Assembly (NCBI RefSeq): GCF_014642075.1
Contig: NZ_BMIK01000001.1
Coordinates: forward strand, 558,001-622,000
Direction of reading: 5' to 3'
From: Parapedobacter defluvii
GTDB lineage: Bacteria; Bacteroidota; Bacteroidia; Sphingobacteriales; Sphingobacteriaceae
DNA length: 64,000 nt
The notes below the pieces were generated by a model, which was not told the origin of the DNA, made no database searches, and saw only the letters and a program-made list of their open reading frames with translations. The position numbers were made by a program, and so were the translations under genes. Positions 34,597 to 43,635 of this stretch are shown here, piece after piece (the stretch's first letter is position 1; the number at the start of each line of letters is the position of its first letter).

Positions 34597-35826
34597 ATGA
34601 TGAAGAATACACTATTTGTCATCTTTATTGGGGTCATTTTGGGATTCTCTTCATGCGATAGCGAAACGGATATTTACGAGGGCTATGTTGTTCCAAACGG
34701 ATTGGTATATCCGGGGCCGGCACATACCCCGGTTGCGCATCCCGGCGATAATCGCATCAAAATATCGTGGCTGAGGGGTACCGATCCCAGGGTACAGAAA
34801 GCAAGAATATTCTGGAATAATTACACCGACTCGGTTGAACTGCCTGTGGCCGCCGACGTAGATACGGTCAGCTATATTATCGACCCGATTAGCGAAGGCA
34901 CCTATTCATTTATGATTCACACCTATGACGACGAAGGGAATAAGTCTATTCCCATTGAAATGATGGGTGCCGTGTATGGCGATAGTTACCGGAGCTTGCT
35001 GACTAATCGTTTGTTGAAGAGCACCTATTACGATGGACAGGATCTTAAACTGAATTGGGGAACAGCCGAAAGCTCTGAAGTAGGTATCCATCTGAACTGG
35101 ACGGATATAAACGGTGTCAGCCAGACCATGGATGTCGATACATTGGAGACCGAAACGCTGATTCCAAACTTCAACATCGATAAGCCTTTATCCTACAGTA
35201 CGACCTATAAACCAGACTCGCTGGCAATAGATGTATTTCAGGCAACAACGGTTGAAACAATGATTGATCCGGTGGTATTGATCCCGCAGGCTAACTGGGT
35301 TGAAAAGCCTATGCCGGGTGATGTGGGGATTAATGGTAGTTATCCCTTAACGAATTTGTGGGACGGAAATACAACCAATTTCATGCACTCGGATGATCCT
35401 GCAACTTTACCAAGTACAATTACATGGGATTTAGGTCTGAAAACAAAACTGAGTAGGATGAAGCTGTGGCCACGGAACAATAATGACGACCGTTGGAACA
35501 GAGGTCATCCGAGGGTATTTGAAATATACGGATCATTAGAACCAAATCCGGATGGCAGTCTGGACGGTAGTTGGACGCTTTTGGGTAAATTTGAATGTGT
35601 TCAACCGTCAGGTAATGGAACTGCCGATCCTTGGCAGGCTCCTACAAGTGAAGATATTGCGCTTTCTGATAATGGTTTAGAATTTGAATTTGTGCCGGGC
35701 GACTCGGTCAATCCCGATGCAACGGTAAGGTACATCCGGTTCAGAAGCATTGAACATTTCAATCCTACTCAACCCCCTCGTATTTTACTTGCTGAAATCA
35801 GTTTTTGGGGAACGTTGGTGAAATAG
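34597..35826 (+). CDS. surface lipoprotein with DUF4998- and DUF5000-like domains
   Basis: 409 residues with a lipoprotein signal (L-G-F-S-S-C-D-S, Cys 20). The N-terminal half matches the DUF4998 pattern (I-S-W-L-R-G-T-D-P-R-V, then S-F-M-I-H-T-Y-D-D-E-G-N-K-S). The last 150 residues repeat the discoidin-like module of the previous gene almost motif for motif (I-T-W-D-L-G, R-W-N-R-G-H, V-F-E-I-Y-G-S-L-E-P-N-P, V-R-Y-I-R-F-R, S-F-W-G). It is the last gene of the SusCD operon, facing sprA. Confidence 0.82.
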   Translation: MMKNTLFVIFIGVILGFSSCDSETDIYEGYVVPNGLVYPGPAHTPVAHPGDNRIKISWLRGTDPRVQKARIFWNNYTDSVELPVAADVDTVSYIIDPISEGTYSFMIHTYDDEGNKSIPIEMMGAVYGDSYRSLLTNRLLKSTYYDGQDLKLNWGTAESSEVGIHLNWTDINGVSQTMDVDTLETETLIPNFNIDKPLSYSTTYKPDSLAIDVFQATTVETMIDPVVLIPQANWVEKPMPGDVGINGSYPLTNLWDGNTTNFMHSDDPATLPSTITWDLGLKTKLSRMKLWPRNNNDDRWNRGHPRVFEIYGSLEPNPDGSLDGSWTLLGKFECVQPSGNGTADPWQAPTSEDIALSDNGLEFEFVPGDSVNPDATVRYIRFRSIEHFNPTQPPRILLAEISFWGTLVK

Positions 35827-35846
35827 CACCGATTCTTTCTCAAGCA

Positions 35847-35918
35847 AGTTAGAAAGTCCAAAAGGAACCTAGTGGCGTGAACGAAGTGAGCGTTACAGTT
35901 CCGTTGGGCTTTCTAACT
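35847..35918. terminator. 72-nt long hairpin between convergent operons
   Basis: AGTTAGAAAG TCCAA at the left pairs with TTGGG CTTTCTAACT at the right (15 bp including one G-U). GGAAC/GTTCC extend the stem, and the apex is about 29 nt (with AACG/CGTT). It lies between the last SusCD-operon lipoprotein and the sprA stop, where a two-way terminator is expected. Neither side has a clear U-run, so a small inverted-repeat element is an alternative. A second small hairpin, GTAGTT-CTA-AACTAC (35926-35940), follows. Confidence 0.6.
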
Positions 35919-35943
35919 GCCTATTGTAGTTCTAAACTACCTA

Positions 35944-38900
35944 TTATTGCAACATCAACCTCAAATTAAATCCAAAGTTCGCATAAGAGGTCGCAAACGT
36001 CTGCGAAGTATATGGTCTTACCGAATTGCTATCGAAGAAAAGGCGGATGTTGAACCGTTGGTTGATGACATAGTCGACAGCCGGGCGGTACGAAATACTT
36101 TTGTTGCCCGCTGATACTTCCGATTCGTTGATGTCCGAACGATAAACGAGTGTTTTCAGGTCGTTTAGTGATACATCTAATCGGAAATTGAGGTCGTTAC
36201 TCATTTTGAAATTGCTGAACCATCCGAAAGGCATCCGGAATCCCGTTGCCCGGTACCCGGCGCCAAAAACAAATGACTGATCGTTAAGAAGCGCCAGCTG
36301 ACTGTTTTGCAGGCTTAGGTTCAGCGTACGTGCACGACGGTATTCTGCATTGGCAGTCAGGTTATTTTTGAAACGGGCGTCAAAGCCCAGTAGGGGGGCG
36401 AACTGCTCAAAAATGGAAATCTGCTGAAACTGGAATTCCGGAAGGAAATTTTGATTGACATCCCGTTCCGAAGGGAATCCGTTGTTCTCCGCATAACGGA
36501 TCAGCGAATTGTATCCATTGATGGAATAGCGGGTATTGTACCCATGGCGCAGGGTAAGCGATGTGATAAATTCGCTGAACAATGGAATCCTGTTTAACCC
36601 ATTATAGGTCACATTCCAGTTTGGGATCGGGATATTCGGGAAACTGCCGAGCTTCATGCGTTCGGCATCTTTGCCCCGATAGGCGGCAAGAAACGAGTTT
36701 ACGACCACATCCTGGGCCGTTTTTCCATACCCGTCTGCAAAGCCGTCCGTCTGTCCGGACGAGTTGGGATTCAACCGGCCGAAACGCTGGGAAACTACTT
36801 GTCGGTTTCGTTCAAACGTACGGAACAGGGCCTCGTGGTCTTTGAAGGATGTTCCGATGGTCAGGTAGGAAATGCTGTAATTACCCGTCGTAACGGGCGT
36901 TAGGCTTTCAAAAGCACGCGTCTGTCCGGAATATTGAAACGATGTCGTATAATTTTGGTTGTTCAGCTTCACCGCTGTTAGCTCAATACTCAAATCACGC
37001 AAGGGTTCCAATATGGCACGCATGGACAGGTCTTCCGTCAGCGATGTCATGTAAAGCTGGGTTTGCAGCGTATCCGTAGTAATCCACCCATTGTTGGCTG
37101 CACGTTCGCGGATATCACGCTGACTTCCGAAGAGGAAGCCCCATCCCGGCGCATGCCGGTCAAAGTCGTAACCCAGGATGTTTGTTTGGGGTGTATACCC
37201 GGGCAGGAAAGTGTTTTGCACCCTTGTATAAGCAGCATTAACATTTTTGATGCTGGTCAGCAATCCGGTAAAAAACGCTGCGGTGCCACTGGCATCTAAG
37301 CCGGTGTTATTGCGGATAAAGCCGAATTTGTTGTACAGTCCCGCCATGTTAAAGGTCGGGTTCACCTGAATGGTACGCGAATTCTGGATGCTATTGCCCA
37401 TGCTGATATCCGGGCTAAGCATCGATAGGAGGGGCTCGGTCTGCCAGTTGAACTGCGTGCCGTAACGGGCATCCACGTTTACCCAATCCAGGCCCGGTAG
37501 CTTATGGATAGGCAGTGTATACGTGATATTCATCATGTGGCTATAGTCCGTAGTCCGTCCCAACCGCCAGAAATTCTCCCAAAGCGTATCCCGTTTCAGG
37601 CCATTCATGCGTCCATCCGGTTCATCCACGATGGCATAATTAGTTGCATTGAAGTCGAGTTTCAACGATTTGGAAAGATTCCAGCTGATGCCGTAGATAC
37701 GGTTCATCGTGAAATTCTTGTTATACAACGTTCCCATGCTGGGAAGGAAATTGTCTGCCGAATTATTCTCCCTCAGCGTGTTCTCGTTATAAATCCGGTT
37801 CACATCGATGCGGAAGTTAAGGAGCGATGGCATGAGGTTGAAGTTGAAATCGCTCAGAATACCCAGGTGTTTGTTTTTGATGAATTTCTTGAGTGGCTCG
37901 AACGTCAGGTCATCGCTGCTTGCGAACGTATAATCGAATGCGGCCCGGTAGTTTTTCTGCAAAGCGACTTCCGTCAGGTAATCGCGGTGGTAGTTTTGCG
38001 AATATGCATACGTGGCACTGAAGTTTTCGATATCCCAGGGGCGTACCGGCTTTTCGATGTTGGTGCGTATCTTGCGTACATTGGTCAGATTGAAACTCCG
38101 GCGTATGGTAAAATCCTGTGTTACGCGGAGCAATGAATCCCGTTGGTTACGGGAAAGATTGGCCAAGGCACTGTTCAATTCGATATCGGGTACCAGCGGG
38201 TTGTATTCGGGTGTGCCTACCTGCCGTGTGTAGCTGAAAAATAACGGTATCCGCAATCCATAATTGACGGGGAAAAATTTGCCCAATTCAGCATTGGTCA
38301 CCAGGTCTAAATACAAATCATCACTACGGCTCCGCTCACCGATGCGCTGTTCGATGGAACCGAAACCCACCGTACTTTTGCTTCCCGAGACAGTTACATT
38401 GGCGAAATCCGCCAATTGGGCATTTACACGCGCTGTCACAGCCCATCCTCCCTTATCATCAAAATCGGTGAGCCGCATTTCGTTGAACCAAAACAGCCCC
38501 GATTTGTCTAACCCATCGTCGTTGGCGATGCTGGCTTCGCTGCCCCGTAATGGATTCATGACGCCAAGCATGTAAAAGCGAACTTTGCTGATATCCGGTT
38601 GACCCACGATGGTTACACGGTTTTCGCCGTCAAAGAAGGTAAACGGCTCATTAATGGGCCATGGCTGGCCATCACGCATTGCACGGTTTCGGGCCTCTTT
38701 TGCCTCCTGAAAAATAGCGATGCGGATATTCATCCGGTTTTCCTGTGGCCAGATTAATTCCGCATCCCGGGTACCCGGCTGGGTAATTTTCAGCGGCATA
38801 TCGTATTGATAGTAATTGTACTGATCGTCTGTACCTATGCGGACAAAAGCCCGGAAGTCGCCGTCTTGCAGGTACAGACCCTCTGCGTGAATAAACATCT

Positions 38901-41900
38901 GCAGGCGACCATAAGCCCGGAAATCATTGGTTGCCGTACGGTAGGCGGCACGGCCATAGCCATCGCGTAGATCTTTCACATCCAGTGAGAGCGACTGTTC
39001 ATTAAGCTGTACGTTGTTATTCAGATTACCCCAATCCAGTTGCCGTTCGATACCCGGTGGAACGACATAGGGGATGGGTTGACGGTTGCCGTTCTGCTCG
39101 ATGTTCACGGCCGCCACCTCCACGGTCGAATTGTCCAGTGGTACGTTGCCCATGGATGGCTCGGCTATTACTTTCGCATTGTTATTCTCCGAATTATAGC
39201 GGCGCCATTCGCCGCGTACCAGTTGCAGTTGAGCGAGCCTTACTACAGCTGTATCCGCAAAATTTGTCATAAACATCCGTACAAACCGAATGGATTTAAA
39301 ATCGCGGATGTCGCCCACGCGTTCCTGATATTGCGAGAGCGGGATGCGGAACTGGTACCATTTTACCTGGGTTTTGCGTCCATCGCGCAATTCCACATCG
39401 GCCGTGTGCATGTCCGAAATGTAATTCTGTCCTACTTGCATATCCTGGGGCCGCAACGAAATCCGGTATTGGTAGTACTCTTCGGCCTCGTTCATGTTGT
39501 TGTCGCGGTTGATGTCTTCCCCATCGGGAAGCAGGGTAGAAGCGGATGTCTCCACCCCAACGGACTGTTCGGGTGTTTTGGAGTTTCCTTCGGGGCCATT
39601 AAACCGTTCGTACCGTTTAAGGATACCTGCCTGTTGGTTGTCGAGTTCCGGGCCACGGAAATACTGGAAGTTGTCGCCCGACGGGTCGTTCGCCAACTCC
39701 TGTGCGGCGGTGGGGTTCAGCAGCCCCTGCATCCGGCTCAGAAAGTCGCCATGGAACCCCCGTTCGTCGGCATCACCCAGCCCATCCAGACCGATGTCCT
39801 GCCGCGCACGTGCAGCCGGGTCGTTGTCAAATGCCTGGATGACGGGCTGGTTCCGTGGCACCCTTCCCCAATTGGTCTCATCAATTTGGGACAAGTCGCC
39901 TGAAGGGGACATACCGTTTTCCATCGCTTTCCGCCCGTCTTTCAGAATATCTTCAGAAATGTTGCCCAGGTTAAAATACAGATCTCCACCTTGAGACCCC
40001 GGGTTGGTCAGGAACGGATCCATCATCCATATTTCGACAAACTCGATGTTCTGTGCTTCAAAATCAGGTGCATCGATTTTGCGGAACATACCCCCCCAAC
40101 GGCTTCGGGGATTGGCCAGGGTACCGTCCGGATTGACCCCGCTGGTGGTATAGTTATATGGGCCGCGCACCGTGGGATAGAAGGCCAAATCCAACGTAGA
40201 CAGGAAGATGGGCAAGCCCGTCGTGGATTCACGGTAAGGGAATACTTCCTGTTCGAGTACCTCACGTACACGGTGGTTGGAAAGCTCTGCGCTGTTGATG
40301 TTTTTGGGAGTCAGGTTAATGTTCCGGTAAAATATCGGATCGATGTTATAGAACGCCAGTCGGGCGCGGTTAAATCCATATTCCAGGTTATCCATCAGCT
40401 CGGATTCAGGAAATAGCTGGGGGGTGCCGGATAGCTGCCAGTTATAGGCACCTTTTATATCGATGAATGAGCGGCTGTTTTCAAAGTCGTCGATGTAGGT
40501 AATGCCGCTGCGCGTACCCGCAAAGTCGAGTGCACGCGGATGGCCGGGAAGCAGTTGTGCAAACTCACCATAAAACGAAATAGAAGAAGGTTCTTTGGTA
40601 TCCAGAAACGGAATCTTATCCACCATCCGGGTTAGCCAGCGTGAGGGCGAATTGTAGGTGAGGTCTAATCCCCACATCGTATTGGAAATGGGTTCTTCGC
40701 CGATGTTTACCTTTTGGGTAAGTGGCCGCTCCGTGAGGTTCATGATGGTACCGCCCAGTTGCAACTTATCATTCACCAGGTAATCGAGCCTTCCTCCTAA
40801 CATCGTACGCTGCTGCAAACCGAATAATTGGTTATTCTCCATCTTGATGCGGATGGGTTGCCCCGACTGCAGCAATGCCTGATTGAGAATACGCACACGG
40901 CCGATGTCGTAGTCGACCATGAAATCCACACCTTCCTGGAGCGGTGCCGGACCCGCAAAGACCTGTACTGATCCGCGGGGAACATTGATGGCACCCAGTT
41001 GAAATTCGGTGCCCACTTCCGATTCATAGGAACCTTTGATCAGGTAGCGGTTTTGATTGGGAAAATATTGTTGTGCAATGACTTTGGTTGAGTCATATAG
41101 CGCCTGGTACGTATATTTATCGATCAGTGCCTGTTCGGCACCGGGCATGAATTGGCGGGCGAGATCACTGCCAAAAGGTTCTACCAACGGAAACATGATT
41201 CGCCCACGTTCGGGGTCAATGGTAATCCCGGGCAGAAAGTCGAAGAAACCGTCAGGCTGCTGGGCATTCTGAGGATTGAGCCGATCCAGTCCGGTCAGCT
41301 GTATCCACAGTTTGTTTTGCGTATTCTGCCCCTCGTACATAGCAGGACGTTCCACGCCGCTTTCATCTTCGATACGGAAAATATTGAACCGGAAATTATT
41401 CTGTCCCACCCCATATGCACCGATGGAATAGATGTTTTTCATCATCAGATCCCAGATCGGTAAGTTGGTTTTCAGGATTTCATTTTTAAGCAACTTAGCC
41501 ACGAGCATCCGGGGTTCGGAAGGCGTAACGGGTACATCGGTAGAAAACTCACCCACCTGGTATTCGCGGCCACCGGCGGTGTACCGATAAGCAACCGCCA
41601 GAATTTGGTCGTTGTTGAGCGGCATGTTGAGGGAGATGAATCCCAGTCGCCTGTTTACGGTATATTCCGTGCCCTCGCGGAGTTTACGGGCGTAGGTAAG
41701 TTTGGCGTAGTTGTCGTTGGCCCCCGGTCCGCTAAACAGTGTCTGGATCGCATTGGATTGCGTAAGACGGGCATCGGGGGGAAGTATTTCCAGCAGGTTG
41801 TTGGATATTTGTTGTCCTGTCTGCCCGGGGATCCCTGTAGAAGGATAACGGCTGCCCCGCTGTGCAATGGCCGGGTGGTATGGATTAAATTCCCCCAAAT

Positions 41901-42975
41901 CCATCAGTGCCAGCACATCCCGTGAATCATCCACCGAGTTGCTCCGATTGCTGACCCACACCTCAATCTGTGTGATGTTTACATCCGTTGTTAAAATAGG
42001 GGCAAGGGCCATTGCCCGGTTGAAGTTATCCCGGAAATATTGGGCAAGGAAATAGTGCTGGTTGTCCTCATATTCGTCGGCTTTTAGCGCAAATTCACTT
42101 TCCTGTGCACCGTTTTTGATGGTGATTTCCCGTTGCTGAGAACGCTGTTGGGAAAATATGCCGGTTACGTTCAGCTTGCCGAACTGCAACTGTGTTTTAA
42201 GACCGAAGAGCGCCTGCGTGCCGTTGATCAGCGTGGTATTAAGCGGCATGCTTACATTACCCAATTCGATCCGTTTGATGATGTCGTCGTCTTTCCCTGT
42301 ATAATCGAGCCGGATTTGGTTTTCGAAATCAAATTGGGCTTCCGTGTTGTAGTTGGTGGTTAATTTCAGCCGGTCACCGATTTGCCCGGTCATATTCATC
42401 TGGATGCGTTGGTCAAAATCAAAACCCCACTGCCTGCGCTGCCGTTCGTTAAACATCGGATTGGCGTTTTTGTTGTGCTGCGCCATGATACTGATATCCG
42501 CGCTTCCACGGGGAATGATGTCAATGGTGTTTCCGCCAAAGATTTTTTCAAACGCTTCACTCTGTACATAAATAGTGGGAATCAGCCGGTCCTGCCGGTA
42601 ATCTGTCAGCTGTTTATCCGAGAGTTCACGCCAATAACTGCGTTTCTGTAACGTACTTTCATACGCCTGATACTCATCGATGGTAAGGTATTGCGGAGGG
42701 CGGTACAGACGGCTTCCTAGTTTTTCGCGGATGATGTACTGCCGGGTCAGCGGATCAAAGATCACTTCCCGGTCGATATTCGATGGAATACCGAGATCAA
42801 GCGCATTCTTTTTCTGATATAGATTCAGAAAGGGGAGATCTTTAAGCGGATATTTCAGTTTCACACTATCCCGTCGGAGTGAATCGGCCACGGTCTGCGC
42901 ATGCGCATTGCCCATAGCGACCACTGCAAGAAGCAACACAAACAAACAACAGCGTAGCGAGAACGTCTTGTCCAA
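35944..42975 (-). CDS. sprA: SprA, outer-membrane translocon protein of type IX secretion
   Basis: 2343 residues, the size of SprA (SOV), the giant beta-barrel through which T9SS substrates leave the cell and which gliding requires. The N-terminus is a signal peptide (L-F-V-L-L-L-A-V-V-A-M-G-N-A-H-A). Family sequence occurs throughout: K-K-N-A-L-D-L-G-I-P-S-N near the start, T-G-Q-I-G-D-R-L-K-L-T-T-N-Y-N-T, G-L-D-L-T-Y and many beta-strand-rich segments. No ATG is available upstream of the signal peptide. A stop lies just before, so the gene starts with TTG at 42975. ruvA and maeB lie upstream, a linkage common in the phylum. Confidence 0.95.
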   Translation of the reverse strand: MDKTFSLRCCLFVLLLAVVAMGNAHAQTVADSLRRDSVKLKYPLKDLPFLNLYQKKNALDLGIPSNIDREVIFDPLTRQYIIREKLGSRLYRPPQYLTIDEYQAYESTLQKRSYWRELSDKQLTDYRQDRLIPTIYVQSEAFEKIFGGNTIDIIPRGSADISIMAQHNKNANPMFNERQRRQWGFDFDQRIQMNMTGQIGDRLKLTTNYNTEAQFDFENQIRLDYTGKDDDIIKRIELGNVSMPLNTTLINGTQALFGLKTQLQFGKLNVTGIFSQQRSQQREITIKNGAQESEFALKADEYEDNQHYFLAQYFRDNFNRAMALAPILTTDVNITQIEVWVSNRSNSVDDSRDVLALMDLGEFNPYHPAIAQRGSRYPSTGIPGQTGQQISNNLLEILPPDARLTQSNAIQTLFSGPGANDNYAKLTYARKLREGTEYTVNRRLGFISLNMPLNNDQILAVAYRYTAGGREYQVGEFSTDVPVTPSEPRMLVAKLLKNEILKTNLPIWDLMMKNIYSIGAYGVGQNNFRFNIFRIEDESGVERPAMYEGQNTQNKLWIQLTGLDRLNPQNAQQPDGFFDFLPGITIDPERGRIMFPLVEPFGSDLARQFMPGAEQALIDKYTYQALYDSTKVIAQQYFPNQNRYLIKGSYESEVGTEFQLGAINVPRGSVQVFAGPAPLQEGVDFMVDYDIGRVRILNQALLQSGQPIRIKMENNQLFGLQQRTMLGGRLDYLVNDKLQLGGTIMNLTERPLTQKVNIGEEPISNTMWGLDLTYNSPSRWLTRMVDKIPFLDTKEPSSISFYGEFAQLLPGHPRALDFAGTRSGITYIDDFENSRSFIDIKGAYNWQLSGTPQLFPESELMDNLEYGFNRARLAFYNIDPIFYRNINLTPKNINSAELSNHRVREVLEQEVFPYRESTTGLPIFLSTLDLAFYPTVRGPYNYTTSGVNPDGTLANPRSRWGGMFRKIDAPDFEAQNIEFVEIWMMDPFLTNPGSQGGDLYFNLGNISEDILKDGRKAMENGMSPSGDLSQIDETNWGRVPRNQPVIQAFDNDPAARARQDIGLDGLGDADERGFHGDFLSRMQGLLNPTAAQELANDPSGDNFQYFRGPELDNQQAGILKRYERFNGPEGNSKTPEQSVGVETSASTLLPDGEDINRDNNMNEAEEYYQYRISLRPQDMQVGQNYISDMHTADVELRDGRKTQVKWYQFRIPLSQYQERVGDIRDFKSIRFVRMFMTNFADTAVVRLAQLQLVRGEWRRYNSENNNAKVIAEPSMGNVPLDNSTVEVAAVNIEQNGNRQPIPYVVPPGIERQLDWGNLNNNVQLNEQSLSLDVKDLRDGYGRAAYRTATNDFRAYGRLQMFIHAEGLYLQDGDFRAFVRIGTDDQYNYYQYDMPLKITQPGTRDAELIWPQENRMNIRIAIFQEAKEARNRAMRDGQPWPINEPFTFFDGENRVTIVGQPDISKVRFYMLGVMNPLRGSEASIANDDGLDKSGLFWFNEMRLTDFDDKGGWAVTARVNAQLADFANVTVSGSKSTVGFGSIEQRIGERSRSDDLYLDLVTNAELGKFFPVNYGLRIPLFFSYTRQVGTPEYNPLVPDIELNSALANLSRNQRDSLLRVTQDFTIRRSFNLTNVRKIRTNIEKPVRPWDIENFSATYAYSQNYHRDYLTEVALQKNYRAAFDYTFASSDDLTFEPLKKFIKNKHLGILSDFNFNLMPSLLNFRIDVNRIYNENTLRENNSADNFLPSMGTLYNKNFTMNRIYGISWNLSKSLKLDFNATNYAIVDEPDGRMNGLKRDTLWENFWRLGRTTDYSHMMNITYTLPIHKLPGLDWVNVDARYGTQFNWQTEPLLSMLSPDISMGNSIQNSRTIQVNPTFNMAGLYNKFGFIRNNTGLDASGTAAFFTGLLTSIKNVNAAYTRVQNTFLPGYTPQTNILGYDFDRHAPGWGFLFGSQRDIRERAANNGWITTDTLQTQLYMTSLTEDLSMRAILEPLRDLSIELTAVKLNNQNYTTSFQYSGQTRAFESLTPVTTGNYSISYLTIGTSFKDHEALFRTFERNRQVVSQRFGRLNPNSSGQTDGFADGYGKTAQDVVVNSFLAAYRGKDAERMKLGSFPNIPIPNWNVTYNGLNRIPLFSEFITSLTLRHGYNTRYSINGYNSLIRYAENNGFPSERDVNQNFLPEFQFQQISIFEQFAPLLGFDARFKNNLTANAEYRRARTLNLSLQNSQLALLNDQSFVFGAGYRATGFRMPFGWFSNFKMSNDLNFRLDVSLNDLKTLVYRSDINESEVSAGNKSISYRPAVDYVINQRFNIRLFFDSNSVRPYTSQTFATSYANFGFNLRLMLQ

Positions 42976-43045
42976 CTGGTAAATGTTTTAGTATAATAAG
43001 CCTTATTTTATGCCGCCAATTTAGTCAAAATTCCGAAAAGAACAC

Positions 43046-43627
43046 TCAAAGCTTTTTTAAGGCGCTCTTGATAAGTGCTTCCACGCTGAGGCCGGGGGCT
43101 GTCTGGATAATGCCAGCCAGCACTTTTTCGGCCTGTGCACGTGCGAATCCGAGCATCACCAGCGCGCTGAGAGCTTCTTCGGGCACGCTTTGTGGCGTAT
43201 GTACTGCAATCAACGCGTCAGGCCCTTGTTTTTTGAGTTTGTCCTGCAATTCAAGCACCAAGCGCTGGGCTGTTTTGGGCCCAATCCCTTTGATCCGCTG
43301 AATCAGTGGAACATTTCCTTGAATGATAGCGGATTGGATTTCTTCGGGCGTAATGGATGAAAGGATCATCCGTCCCGTATTGGGGCCGATTCCCGATACA
43401 GAGATTAAATGTTCAAATAAACTGCGTTCGCCTTCATCGGCAAAACCAAACAGGGTATGTGCATCTTCGCGCACCTGAAAACTGATGTACAGTTTGCACT
43501 GTTCGGTATCTTTGATTTGCGAGTAGGTATGCAGCGAGATGTGGACGTGATAACCCACTCCGCCCACATCCATGACTACATGTGTGGGGGCTTTATACGC
43601 GAGTCTACCCTTCAGATATGCATACAT
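43046..43627 (-). CDS. ruvA: Holliday junction branch-migration protein RuvA
   Basis: 193-residue DNA-binding subunit of the RuvAB complex. The OB-fold start (M-Y-A-Y-L-K-G-R-L), two helix-hairpin-helix motifs (S-G-I-G-P-N-T-G-R and K-G-I-G-P-K-T-A-Q-R-L) and the C-terminal RuvB-contact helices (A-L-S-A-L-V-M-L-G-F) are all present. It starts 8 nt after the maeB stop and precedes sprA. ruvB is not in the window. Confidence 0.96.
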   Translation of the reverse strand: MYAYLKGRLAYKAPTHVVMDVGGVGYHVHISLHTYSQIKDTEQCKLYISFQVREDAHTLFGFADEGERSLFEHLISVSGIGPNTGRMILSSITPEEIQSAIIQGNVPLIQRIKGIGPKTAQRLVLELQDKLKKQGPDALIAVHTPQSVPEEALSALVMLGFARAQAEKVLAGIIQTAPGLSVEALIKSALKKL

Positions 43628-43635
43628 GGCTGGTG

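Noticed and set aside
37504-38136. 210-residue plus-strand open frame inside sprA
   Set aside because: Shadow of sprA; biased composition and no recognisable domain.
39040-39903. 287-residue open frame on the plus strand inside sprA
   Set aside because: It is antisense to continuous SprA coding sequence, has no family motifs, and reads like the reverse of sprA codons.
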